The notes beneath the pieces were generated by a model. It had not been told where the DNA came from. It searched no databases and saw nothing but the letters and a program-made list of their open reading frames with translations. From positions 3,970,001 through 4,030,000 of the forward strand of contig CM060731.1 of assembly GCA_030704615.1 (NCBI GenBank): a DNA stretch of 60,000 nt, read 5' to 3'. Positions 1-9,654 of this stretch are shown one piece after another. Numbering within the stretch: the stretch's first letter is position 1; each line of letters opens with the position of its first letter. This DNA comes from Takakia lepidozioides (Eukaryota > Streptophyta > Takakiopsida > Takakiales > Takakiaceae). The position numbers and the translations under genes were made by a program.

Positions 1-1034
1 ATAAGAAACAGTTCAAATTCCTGGTAGCGGGATTGTTGTAAGGCAAATGGGAGGGGCTGAGGAGGGAAAACTGGACCCTTCAAAGGAACATGGCATGAAA
101 CGGGTCACTGTTTTGAACCAATTGCCATACTGGAAAGACTTACTCATCCGATACACACTAGATGTGATGCATTGTGAAAAAAATTGTGTGAGAATGTGCT
201 GAGAACCATTCTTGGGGAGAAGGACACAGCCACATCTAGGAAGGATATGGAACTCAATGTCATTCGTGAACACTTGTGGTTGAGACCCCATCCCTCTCAC
301 CCGAACAAGTTGGTCAAGCCTTTGGCCCCATATGTTCTTACTGAAGATGAGAAGGTGCTGTTTTTGGAAACATTGGCTGCAGTAAAGGCCCCCACACGTT
401 ATGCTACCACATTCCAGAAACATGTGGCTAACAATAAACTGTCTACAATGAAAACCCATGACTACCATGTAATGATGCAGCAAATTTTACCTCTTTGCAT
501 TCGAGGGGTATTGGGAAAGGGTCCACGGATGGCAATTATGAGGCTTTCTCGAGTCTTCCAAAAAGTGTGTGCAAAGATCATTAATCCAGCTGAGGTACCG
601 GCCTTAAAAGAAGATGTTGCAATCACTATGTGTCTGCTGGAGAAAGAATTCCCTCCGTCATTTTTTGATATCATGACTCATTTGCTTGTACACTTTGTGG
701 ATGAATTGGAGGTGTGTGGTCCCGTATCTAGCCGTTGGATGTATCCTATGGAACGGTATATGAAGACATTAAAAGGCTATGTAAGGAATATGAGCCGACC
801 TGAAGGGAGCATGGCGGAAGGGTATGCTTTGGATGAGGCCCTAGGGTTTCTAACTGAGTATATGGCTGAATTTCATGCTACAAGCCAAAGGGTGTGGGAC
901 TCCAATGAAGAAGACTCAGTTAGTGGGGAGGTGGTTGAAGGATTGGGAATTGTACGAGTCCTCACCATTCAAGAACAAGACAGTGCACACGAGTATATTT
1001 TGCATAACACAGATTGCATGAAACCATTCCTTGA
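1..1034 (+). pseudogene. TNP2-type CACTA transposase, C-terminal part with DUF4218
   Basis: Around 103-180 one frame reads LPYWKDLLIRYTLDVMHCEK, the typical TNP2 stretch. A frameshift in an A-run near 172-182 breaks it, and the frame from 184 continues with CENVLRTILGEKD. The DUF4218 domain follows (about 470-900), recognisable by LPLCIRGVLGKG, FPPSFFDIMTHLLVHFVDEL, RWMYPMERYMKTLKGYVRN and RPEGSMAEGY. The codon frame reaches a good splice donor at 1035 (GTAAGT); an acceptor at 1121-1122 resumes the frame. The N-terminal half of the transposase is outside the window. The frameshift makes the copy non-autonomous as it stands. Confidence 0.85.
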
Positions 1035-1122
1035 GTAAGTATGTTGCTCATCATATCCTGTGTGTTTCATTTTTGCCAATGGTATAAGCTGTAATCCTAA
1101 TTTGCAATTCTCATTTGGACAG

Positions 1123-2034
1123 GGCCTATGAAGAGGAGATGGCACTCATAGAAGCATCCCGCACTGAGTTCAGAACAACATACCTTTGTGGACAAGACCA
1201 AGACCACCACAATGGAGAAATTCCATACCCAACAGATATGCGCTTACTGGCTCCATTCCATGAATGGATTGAAGGTGCTGTCCAACGCAAGGTGAGTTCA
1301 GGTGAGTCCTATGATTTGGACATATGCCATTTATGTATACCACCAGCAGTACAGTCATTGGGCTTCAAGTCCATGTATGCTTACGGCAATCACTTTCGAG
1401 CAATAAGTGATGGGACTGGCGCCAGAGACATGGTGACATTTGATTCTGGAGTTGCTCAAGTATTCCATCAGGAAAGCGAAAACAGAGCAGGTATGTCCAG
1501 ACGAGTGTTATCCCAATTGGAATATGTGGGTGTTGTAAGAAAATAATTCAACTGGATTACGGAATTCTTCACCCAATTCTGTTCTTATGTACATGGGTGA
1601 GGTCACACATGGTGGGCCGGAATGCCACCATGAAACGAGATGATTATGGCTTTCTCTTGGTTGACTTCAGTCGCATGTTGCCTGGGATGGAGCAGCCCTG
1701 GACATTCCCTAGTCAGGTGGAGCAAGTTTTTTTCTCGGATGAAAAAAATTCACGAGGGAACTGGAAGGTGGTCCTTCACAAGGACCCTCGATCCCGACGA
1801 GTGGTTCACGATATTACAGAAGTGGCACTGGGTGAGGGAGACATTTATGTAGGCATGGTGCCTCCTGAAATTCCTCATAACATCATGACTGAGCTTGCTG
1901 TTTGTGTTCCTTTGAGTGAGGCAGATGAATTGGCCATTGCCAACTTGAATGCACCTGCAAGGCAGAGGCGAAATGGTAGAAGGCGGAGGCAAGCTCCACA
2001 TGGGAGGTACCAAGCCAGTTGTGCTATGGTGTAG
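1123..2034 (+). pseudogene. CACTA transposase downstream exon with DUF4216-like domain, frameshifted
   Basis: After the probable intron 1035-1122 the frame continues as AYEEEMALIEASRTEF and then passes through the linker region usual for CACTA transposases. The frame breaks near 1540. The next frame holds IIQLDYGILHPILFLCTWV and, further on, DDYGFLLVDFSRM and QVEQVFFSDEK, the pattern of the DUF4216 domain that closes many plant En/Spm transposases. The reading frame stops at 2034 after a basic tail (QRRNGRRRRQ). Domain recognition is by motif; the exact break point between the two frames is approximate. Confidence 0.75.
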
Positions 2035-2663
2035 AGTTGGTTTCTGCTATTGCATGTACTTTTCCAGGGTTTAGACTTGATACAGCATGGTACCTTCCAT
2101 GGGTGGGAGTGACTGAGCTGTTGGGGTGGGCAGAATTCTGACAAACACACTTTCATTTGTGACAGTGAACCCTAAACAGTCATGAAGCTGTGGCATGAAT
2201 ACTTTTCTGACCCTAATCAATGGTGGCCCAATTGTGGGAAAAAGGTGAATGCATGTTGGATTATAGAGAGTAGCAGATGCAATTGAGCATAGGAACTAGT
2301 GTGAGAAGTTGAGTTGGGTGTTTCCTTGAACAAATGTAGGCTGTTATTGTCAGTTGCTACCAGCAAGGCAAAGATGTATGCATGATTTGTGAGAGGCATG
2401 GATAGCTGAAGGAGCAGGGATAGAGTGTGGGTCCAGATTCATCCAAGAGGGCCACATTTCAAGCACAACATTGCCTATGATTCCTTGTGGAAGGATTGGT
2501 ACAAGAAACCTGCATGGGTAGATGGTCAACTGGAAGCCGCAGTAGCAGCGGCACAATTGGTAAAATCAGGCGATGAGGGCACCTTCTTCAACACATTTCA
2601 GCCTGTTTTTCCCCCTTATCACAATCGGCCCTAAATTTCCATGTTGAATCATGCAAGTTAGCT
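1926..2663 (+). repeat. Direct duplication, copy 1 (about 735 bp)
   Basis: Sequence beginning 'tgaattggccattgcc' and ending 'catgcaagttagctgg' recurs at 2901-3634 with only scattered substitutions and small indels. The copies are about 975 bp apart. The unit overlaps the 3' end of the DUF4216-like exon and includes an open stretch around 2425-2634 ending EGTFFNTFQPVFPPY. It is followed directly by PPR-derived sequence, as is the second copy. Confidence 0.85.
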
Positions 2664-2900
2664 GGTTGACTGAATCTTTGATAGATTGGAGTGACTTTGA
2701 CATGATACTGCCAATGTGACAACAGGAAAGTATCCAGAAACAGGTACAAGAGATGAGCAGAAGGTGTGGAATGAATACTTTTCTGATTTGGTCAAGTTTA
2801 GGGAGTGTTCAACACCATGGCTGAACAAGATGTGGTGTCGTGGAGCGCGATGCTTGCAGGATGTGCACAACAGTGAAGTGGGATGGAGCCTTTGAATTGC
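2664..2900 (+). pseudogene. PPR gene fragment between the two direct repeats
   Basis: About 2803-2880 encodes a broken PLS-type unit (VFNTMAEQDVVSWSAMLAG followed by CAQQ-like sequence), matching the S/P motif junctions of the intact PPR gene at 32.6-34.3 kb. No start codon or long frame is present. It is a captured or decayed fragment, not a gene. Confidence 0.7.
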
Positions 2901-3634
2901 TGAATTGGCCATTGCCAACTTGAATGCACCTGCAAGGCAGAGGCGAAATGGTAGAAGGCGGAGGCAAGCTCCACATGGGAGGTACCAAGCCAGTTGTGCT
3001 ATGGTGTAGAGTTGGTTTCTGCTATTGCATGTACTTTCCAGGGTTTATACTTGATACAGCATGGTACCTTACATGGGTGGGAGTGACTGAGCTGTTGGGG
3101 TGGGCAGAATTCTGACAAACACACTTTCATTTGTGACAGTGAACCCTAAACAGTCATGAAGCTGTGGCATGAATACTTTTCTGACCCTAATCAATGGTGG
3201 CCCAATTGTGGCAAAAAGGTGAATGATGTTGGATTATAGAGAGTAGCAGATGCAATTGAGCATATGAACTAGTGTGAGAAGTTGAGTTGGGTGTTTCCTA
3301 GAACAAATGTAGGCTGTTATTGTCAGCTGCTACCAGCAAGGCAAGGATGTATGCATGATTTGTGAGAGGCATGGATAGCTGAAGGAGCAGGGATAGAGTG
3401 TGGTCCATATTCATCGGTGAGGGCCACATTTCAAGCACAACATTGCCTATGATTCCTTGTGGGAGAATAGCTACAAGAAACCTGCATGGGTAGATGGTCA
3501 ACTGGAAGCCACAGCAGCAGCGACACAATTGGTAAAATCAGGCAATGAGGGCACCTTCTTCAACACATTTCACCCTGTTTTTCCCTCTTATTAGAATCGG
3601 CCCTAAATTTCCATGTTGAATTCTGCAAGTTAGC
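2901..3634 (+). repeat. Direct duplication, copy 2
   Basis: Second copy of the 1926-2663 unit. It begins with the last part of the DUF4216-like exon (ELAIANLNAPARQRRNGRRR-type sequence in one frame) and ends with the same 'aatttccatgttgaa' segment. Divergence between copies is low, so the duplication is probably younger than the decay of the surrounding PPR fragments. Confidence 0.85.
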
Positions 3635-4030
3635 TGGTGGTGGACACATGTATAGCAAATGTGGGAGCACTGAGGATGCGTGTTCAACACTATGGCTGAA
3701 CGAGATTGTGCATTTGCAGTGCGTGTGCAAGTCTGGCAGCTTTGGATGCACCAAAGTTGGAATTGTAACAGATGCGATCCAAATGTGGGGAGCATCAAGG
3801 GTATGCCAAATGCCTCGTATGCCAAATGTGGGAGCATCAAGGGCAAACCTGGCAGCTCTGGAAAAAAGGAAGAGGTCCATGGCTTCATTGTCAAAGCTGG
3901 AATTCTACCTGATGTGATTCTGAACAATGCCCTCGGGGACATGTATGCCAAATGTGGGAGCATCAAGGATGCGAAGGCAGTTTTCCAACACTTTGGCTCT
4001 TGGAGTGATTTTGACATGTACCAGCGAAGG
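3635..4030 (+). pseudogene. Rearranged PPR fragments
   Basis: Several short PLS-type pieces lie in different frames: MYSKCGSTEDA near 3650, LAALEK near 3855, then VHGFIVKAGILPDVILNNAL and GDMYAKCGSIKDAKAVFQ to about 4000. Short segments such as 'catcaagg..atgccaaatgtgggag' are repeated in tandem. Frame changes and missing units show this is not a functional gene. Confidence 0.8.
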
Positions 4031-4990
4031 GGAGAAAGTGGGGCCCTCAGTAGACGAGTTGAAAAGCACCAGTTAAAAAGCACTGGCGCTTGATAGGGTG
4101 GGGCAAAATTCAGGCTGGGGTGATCATTGATATCCCGGACGCAATGTAAAAAAGACGGTTGTGAGTGAAGGACACCCGTAGCAAAAAAACCCTGCTGTCT
4201 CAAAAAAGGAGGCAGTCACAAAGAGCAAGGCACTTTGTCCAAGCTTCTCGAATCTAGCAACAATGTGGACAGGGATTGAGTCATTGGGAACAATTTATGT
4301 AAGGTGGCGAAGAAAACCTTGTCTGAGGATCACTGGATATTTCTCTAGTACGGTTGGACTAGTAGAGATTGAAATCCGTGCTCAGCTCAGCTTCATACTG
4401 TCTCATTGTGAAGGGTCACGGTTGACTGGACAAAAATGGGATTGACATTGCCGGGCTCCCAAATCTCTGAGACGACATGTGGTAGTTTTATCTATAGCTT
4501 CTCAAAGCAATTGTTTTACATTGTTCATTATAGTGTGACATTCTCATAACGATATTGTCGTCAGCTGCATGAGCAGTGCATCTTTTGGATTGTTGGTCCC
4601 TATAACCCTAATAACCTTTTTGAACTTTTTAAATTCTCTAAACAAAAGTCTATGTGTTATGTCGTCCAGGGCATGTTGAATAGAGGTGGAAGTCATTTTA
4701 TCCATCCATCTTCCACCTGGATGGTCAATGGGCCAAGTCATATCCACCTTGATGGTCAATGTGCCACGCCATATAGTTGCCCCAAATTCATGTAGGACAT
4801 CTGACACTCACCTCACACTCCATGACTCATTTGACACTCATGTCAAATGCCCCATATGAATTATCTTGGTCAACATCTGTTGACCGTATGGGTGTCATTC
4901 GAGTGTGAAATTTGTAACACCGTGTGGCTTTTCCTACAATGATCCAAATCACACCTTGCCTCGTCTTACATGGGTGTAAGAAGAGCCGTT
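4031..4990. other. Non-coding interior and subterminal region of the CACTA element
   Basis: I see no gene here; the small ORFs have no recognisable domain. From about 4690 the sequence becomes rich in short repeated motifs (a repeated 'tggatggtcaatg' box, repeated 'gacactca'), as expected for the subterminal regulatory region of a CACTA transposon. Confidence 0.45.
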
Positions 4991-5029
4991 CAAAGTGCCA
5001 GGTGTGAACTATGGGTGGTGTTGGAAAAA

Positions 5030-5047
5030 CCGGTTTCTGTAGTAGTG
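5030..5047 (-). repeat. CACTA terminal inverted repeat, right end
   Basis: Reverse complement reads CACTACTACAGAAACCGG. It abuts a PPR reading frame at its outer side (5048 onward), so the transposon sits inside a PPR gene. The three bases outside (CGG on +) would be one copy of the 3-bp target duplication; the other copy is beyond the window. Confidence 0.75.
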
Positions 5048-5420
5048 CGGGCTGGACCCCTTCCCCCATCATTTGCTCATAGGTCTCCAAAGCCTCCATC
5101 CCACGTCCCTGATGTGCATACCCTGCAAGCATCGCACTCCACGACACCACATCTCGTTCAACCATAGTGTTGAACACTCCCTTTGCATCCTCGATGCACC
5201 CACATTTTGCATACATGTCCACTAGGGTATTGTTCAGAATGACATTTGGTACAATTCCAGCTCTGAAGATGTCACCATGGACCTCCTTCCCCTTTTCCAG
5301 AGCTGCCAGGGCAGTGTTTAGAATGACATTAGGTACAATTCCAGCTTTGATGATATCCCCATGCACCTCTTTGCCCTTCTCAAGGGCTGCCAGGCTTGCA
5401 CAAGCATTGCAATGCACACA
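5048..5420 (-). pseudogene. PPR gene fragment interrupted by the CACTA element
   Basis: On the - strand the frame starts CNACASLAALEKGKEVHGDI and repeats this helix once more. It then gives NTLVDMYAKCGCIEDAKGVF, ERDVVSWSAMLAGYAHQGRG and MEALETYEQMMGEGVQP, stopping exactly where the transposon terminus begins. The rest of the unit (normally D-x-VTF) is missing. A short internal duplication of the 'LAALEKGKEVHGDI' helix lies near 5270-5390. The fragment has no start codon of its own and lacks downstream E/DYW domains. Confidence 0.8.
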
Positions 5421-5560
5421 AACATGATGTGAGAGGACAAAACAGGCTGAAATAGGTCAAAGAAGAAGATGCCCTCACCACATTGTCGTTGAGCTTGTGT
5501 CATGACTTGACCGACCATCAACCCAAAATGACCTCTTGTGTGTGCTGCTTGTGTCTGTAG
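5421..5560 (-). repeat. Diverged third copy of the repeat tail next to PPR sequence
   Basis: On the - strand about 5440-5525 reads GEGIFFFDLFQPVLSSH. This matches DEGTFFNTFQPVFPPYH at the end of the two direct repeats (about 2570-2630 and 3543-3600). In all three places PPR sequence follows immediately on the same strand, so this tail is probably part of the ancestral PPR-adjacent unit. Confidence 0.6.
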
Positions 5561-5639
5561 TCAGGTAATGTCGGATTGGTCTGTGAGATCGAACCACCAC
5601 GGTGCAGCTGAGTAGGCAGAGATTGAAAACACGGCCTGC

Positions 5640-5835
5640 TAAGACCAAGCTAACTCTCCCAAGAACGGCGAGCTTGCAAGAATGTTGCGAGCTTCTCCTC
5701 GTCTCATCTCCTCCTCCTCTCCTCCTTCCTACATCATTTGCTCAACGCCTCCATCCCACACCCCTGCATATCCTGCGATCATCGCGTTCCATCCCTCGGC
5801 TACATGGTGTGGCGCAGGAGTAAAAAAAAAATGCC
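5640..5835 (-). pseudogene. Small PPR remnant
   Basis: One - strand frame near 5740-5815 reads WNAMIAGYA and then a GMEAL-like stretch, typical of a PLS P motif followed by the next helix, with frame breaks on both sides. A run of ten A lies at 5822-5831. Confidence 0.5.
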
Positions 5836-6668
5836 AAGTCCCAGCCCTCCTCTGTGTTCACGATTACCCTAATGGGCAACCTTATTAGCAACTTTTTGAC
5901 TTTTTAACCTTATGCACTTTGATTCATTCTAGGTCAGAGGCTAAAATCCTGCTACCAGACTTGTCTAGAAAACCAAAACACCACGTAGATAAACATTTGA
6001 TAATGGTAATAAAATATATTACCATTGGGCTGGTTTGAACACTTGTTAGTAAATTTAGGTTAGGATTTTTTCGAAATATTCTGGTTTTTTCTTTGATGTG
6101 TGAGATGACAAAGTCCAAGCATGTCACATAAACGAGGAGTTCAACGTAAGGATGATGCAAGTGATTTTGGCAAAAAGTGTAAATCATGCCTATGCCTATT
6201 TGTCCTAGTTGTGTCATAGGTTGCAACGGAACGGGGCCACCTTTGAATGCGATCCCCATGCTCATTTCACCAAGGGCATTATAGACTTCATAATGTAGAG
6301 ATTGAAAATGGGGTGTAGCAGGGGGTGATTCTTCACTTGCTAGTAGCCCATTGTGCAGATTTCTAAACATGAACATGAAGTTCATAATCATTTTCCAAGG
6401 GCATCATTCTCAAACTCCCCATACACCACAATCAGTGGAAATAATTGCATGTTCCCATTTCACACAGGTGTGTAACATGCCATGTAAACTAAGCCAACCC
6501 CTGCCACGCTTAAGGCTGTTTTCACACCATTCCCGCCCGGGGTGTAGACCACATGTGAGACACCCCACAATTAGGGCATATTTAGACCCACACCTTGGCT
6601 CAGTGTACAGACCCGTGATAAAAGCCGTGGAATGTGCCAGGTGTGAGATGGCAGAGCCGTGGGAAAAG
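5836..6668. other. Probable CACTA internal/subterminal DNA
   Basis: No gene is recognisable. One 155-codon frame (5924-6391, - strand) is open but I match it to nothing. From about 6460 to 6668 there are repeated ACACC/GGTGT boxes, and the same GTGCCAGGTGTGA and 'aaaagccggtttct' motifs seen before the CACTA terminus at 5047. Confidence 0.35.
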
Positions 6669-6686
6669 CCGGTTTCTCTTCTAGTG
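6669..6686 (-). repeat. Second CACTA-type terminus
   Basis: Reverse complement reads CACTAGAAGAGAAACCGG, sharing CACTA and GAAACCGG with the terminus at 5047. The adjacent interior also shares the GTGCCAGGTGTGA motif. It marks the right end of a related, probably truncated element. I found no matching left end between 5048 and 6668. Confidence 0.6.
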
Positions 6687-6726
6687 ATTGAGAAGCAATG
6701 ATAGTAGGCAAAAGACACAAATGCTT

Positions 6727-7805
6727 TTAGTATGGCCATTTTGCAGAAATCGGAAGAGATATACTGCACATATGATTGTAAAACTCCACTGACATTCCAT
6801 ACTCTCTTGGAGCCTTGAGGCTTGACATGGATCCCAGAGCCGTACCCAGCTCTGATTCCATGAACCTGATTTTAACCGGGTGAGATTGGATGCATCTTTC
6901 TACGGCTTGATTAATGTCTGGAGTTTGATGGTCTCTTTGCTTGAAAAGGGCAGAGAAGTATTGTTGTGCGATGTCAGTGATCTTCCTTGGGTCCGACTGA
7001 GGGATACCTTGAAAATCAGTAAGCTCAGGGATTGTTTGTCTTATGCGACGCACCTGGACTTTGTCGAAAAAATATTTTGACATAAGTTTCCCCTTTCGTT
7101 GACCAATTTATTCCTGCCTGGATTTTGAGCTTTGTTTCCATCTCCCTTTCATGGGTCTCTAGGTTCACTCTTGCTTCCCGTTATGTTTGGAAGACATTCG
7201 AGTTAGTTTGGTTACCTTCGAGGATTTTCTAGCATACAACGAGGCATTTACTGAAGGCAAGTTATCATTTGTTTCTCGCACCAGCAAGTTTTTGACTGAT
7301 GGCTTGACATTCCTTTGTTGCAACCTTGAGCTTAGCGAGGAATCTCTAGCAAGGAACCCCTTTTGGGAAAGCAAGGCATGTTTAGAGATATCTGAACATT
7401 GGCATGGTCAAACTCTGCAAAATAGGCTCCTGGGGATTTCTCTTGGCCCAAGAAGCTAGGGTTGGGAACAAATAAAACCTGTCTAAACGAGCCAAAATAG
7501 CCTATTCCTAATCTGTCAACTCTGGATTCCACCATGCTGTAATCTGCAGCGAGGATCCATTGTGTGATGTTTGGTTGAGTCTCCAACTTTTCATAGAGAA
7601 GGCTCCATAGTTCCGAACATTCTTGAGGCGTGTTTGGAGCATAGAGGTTGATAACTCCGATTGTTCCAGCATTGTTTGGCAGCAGCAGAGTCACAAATTG
7701 AACTTTGCCTTCGGTGGCATGGTGAGACGGACGAGGAGATGGTGCCTGGATGGCATGCATCTGCATTTCTGTGTATCTTGGCAGTGGAAGGCCAGGTTGG
7801 ACCTG
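6727..7805 (-). mobile_element. LINE (L1-like) fragment: endonuclease plus start of reverse transcriptase region
   Basis: Two - strand frames match non-LTR retrotransposon ORF2. The first (about 7790-7340) has GVINLYAPN and WILAADYSMVE, the endonuclease core motif in which a G/D-D-F/Y-N/S-M-V-E pattern is expected. The second (7083-6727) has YFFDKVQVRRIRQTI and YFSALFKQRD, then LGSMSSLKAPREYGM, the lead-in to the reverse transcriptase. Frames are interrupted between about 7165 and 7083 and the RT catalytic part is absent, so the copy is dead. Confidence 0.8.
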
Positions 7806-7810
7806 CAATA

Positions 7811-9357
7811 GGGATGACGGTAGATCAAGTGTGTGAGGACCCTGAGGCCAACAATGAGCAAGGTGGCGCCAAAGATATACATGAGGATTCAGCTGTATTG
7901 GACTACCTCCGCAATGGAGACACTGCAGCCACTGTGACTGCTAAGGAGAGGGATCGGATCCTACAACGAGCCAAGAGGTTCAAGTGGGAGGGGACACACC
8001 TACTCCGAGTGTGGGAGGATGGTCGAGTGAGGATTGTGCCTCACCCAACACAGCGGGCACGGTTAGTACGGCGTGCCCATGAGGAGTTGGGGCATTTAGG
8101 GGTGCGACGCACTCATAGTCTACTACAGGGGCAGTATTGGTGGCGTGGTATGCACACAGAGGTGCAACAATTTGTGGCTAGGTGCATGATGTGTGACAGG
8201 GTGCGTGCTTCATTCAACGCCCCTACTCCACAATTTCACCCTCTTCCGATCATGAGATTGGGCTACAGGTGGAGTCTTGATTTCGCAGGGCCATTGCCAC
8301 TGACCATGCGCCACAACAAGTACGTGTTGGTGATGGTGGAGCACTTCTCCAAGTGGATCGAGTTGGTTCCATTGCCTGATAAGTCTAGTGAGGGAGCTGC
8401 GTATGCATTCTTGGATTGTGTACTTAGCCGATTCGGTGCTCCAGCTGAGGTACTCACGGACCAAGGGAGAGAGTTCTTGGGGGAGTTTCAGGCTTTGTGT
8501 GACAAGGCCTTGGTAGACCACCGCACCACTTCTCGGGATCATCCTGAGGCCGATGGCTTGGCAGAGAGGGTTGTTTAGACAGTAAAGAGGGGTTTGCGCA
8601 AGTATGGCTTGCAGAAGGGACACCTAGGAGATTGGGACCTTCAGTTACCCTGGGCTACAGGTTCAGCAAGCAAGCATCACTTGCCTCCTTCTCACCATAT
8701 TTTCTTCTCTTTGGCCGAGAGCCGGATTTGCCTACATCCATTCGTAGAGAAGCTGCTACAGTTCTTAACCTTGATGATCCGAACGTGTGGGCACGTGCAT
8801 GTGATCAGCGTGCAGAGTTGTTCAAGAAAGTCATGCCCATGGCTTTCGAGAACCTTGCCATTGCACAACATCGTGATACGTTGAGGTATGCTACCATACG
8901 TGGTGGGGGCTATCGTCCTGGGGTTCGGAGATTTAACCCTGGTGACTATGTTTATCTGCAGCAGACTGCTCCTACGACCTTGGATGTGACTGCAGGACGT
9001 ACTATTTTGAGGGTTCGAGAGGTGTTGCCCTCAGGAATCCTGATCTTGGAGGGTCGGGATGACATGATTTGGAAGGACCATGTGCGTAATTGCGCGCCAT
9101 GTCACCTTCCAAATGTTGATGGAAGGGTTGACCCAAACCTGGCAGTGGTACCTGCAAGTTTGAGGTGCATGTTGTGTGGGTCTGCTAGAGAGGCAGCCAC
9201 CATGCTGGTGTGTGATCGATGCTCTAGAGGTTGGCATATGGGATGCTTGACTCCACCGCTTGAGATGGTGGGGATTGGTTATGTCTGCATTGCATTGGAT
9301 AGTGGGAGTGGATACAACCATGGAAGGCTAACAAGAAATGCAAGGCCAAGCTACTAG
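7811..9357 (+). pseudogene. Gypsy integrase with C-terminal PHD finger, copy 1
   Basis: Domains in order: pre-integrase helix (RAKRFKWEGTHLLRVW); H2C2 zinc-binding (HEELGHLG ... CMMCDRV); DDE core with WSLDFAGPL, EVLTDQGREF and HPEADGLAER; then an in-frame stop at 8576-8578. The frame after it (from 8632) continues with YFLLFGREPDLP, GDYVYL and the integrase C-terminal barrel (RTILRVREVLPSGILILEG). A PHD finger starts near 9166 (CMLCGS ... LVCDRCSRGWHMGCLTPPLE). The last Cys pair of the PHD is lost here (frame change near 9267), unlike copy 2. The stop and this loss make the copy non-functional. Confidence 0.85.
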
Positions 9358-9562
9358 GAGACCTTGAACACACGAGATCCTGGCTCAAGTTCACAGATTG
9401 CAAGACGGCGACTAACGATGGGGTTACTCTTGTACCCGACCTCTTGGTCTATAAAGTTTGAGTACAATATGGACAGTGATAGAGGACTTAGTACGGCTGT
9501 GGCTATTACATCTTGTAGCTATCTGGAGTTAGAGGGACCTATCCACCAGCTAGGGGGACGAT

Positions 9563-9647
9563 TGTGGAAGACTACTTTATTGTGCATATATGTGTGGAGT
9601 AGTTTGGACAGCGATGTAGTTGTGTAGCGATACGTATGCGCACAACA
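9563..9647 (+). repeat. Candidate short 3' LTR of the PHD-gypsy copy 1
   Basis: Begins TGTGGAAG directly after a G-rich tract and ends GCGCACAACA. Its last roughly 45 bp are nearly identical (inverted) to 14793-14840 and 15275-15320. An 85-bp LTR would be very short. The boundary rests only on TG...CA and the tract, with no second LTR to compare in this copy. Confidence 0.45.
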
Positions 9648-9654
9648 TCACAAC

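Larger units (their letters stand above)
1..5047 (+). mobile_element. CACTA (En/Spm) DNA transposon, 3' part; left end outside window
   Basis: The transposase remnants on the + strand (TNP2 and DUF4216-like) run toward a terminus at 5030-5047. Read on the - strand this terminus begins CACTACTACAGAAACCGG, the conserved CACTA start of this superfamily. The stretch 4700-5030 has the repetitive short direct and inverted motifs typical of CACTA subterminal regions (for example two copies of a 'ggatggtcaatg' motif, and ACACCTGGCAC next to the end). Between the transposase and the end lie a 0.73-kb direct duplication and PPR gene fragments. The left terminus must be before position 1. That all of 1-5047 is one element is inferred from orientation and continuity, because the matching left TIR cannot be seen. 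Confidence 0.65.
7810..9647 (+). mobile_element. Ty3/gypsy retrotransposon with PHD-finger integrase, copy 1 (5'-truncated)
   Basis: The element begins abruptly within pol (before the integrase zinc-binding domain), against the LINE fragment. It runs through integrase to a polypurine-like tract at about 9551-9560 (TAGGGGGACG). A candidate 3' LTR follows at 9563-9647 (starts TGTGG, ends CAACA). About 1.7 kb is homologous to the reverse-oriented copy at 14.8-17.05 kb. Gag, protease, RT and the 5' LTR are missing. Confidence 0.75.

Noticed and set aside
13-483. 156-codon - strand frame at window start
   Set aside because: Antisense to the TNP2/DUF4218 transposase, which has clear family motifs on the + strand.
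3538-4203. 221-codon - strand frame
   Set aside because: Antisense to PPR fragments on the + strand; stop codons are rare opposite such repeats. Not a gene.
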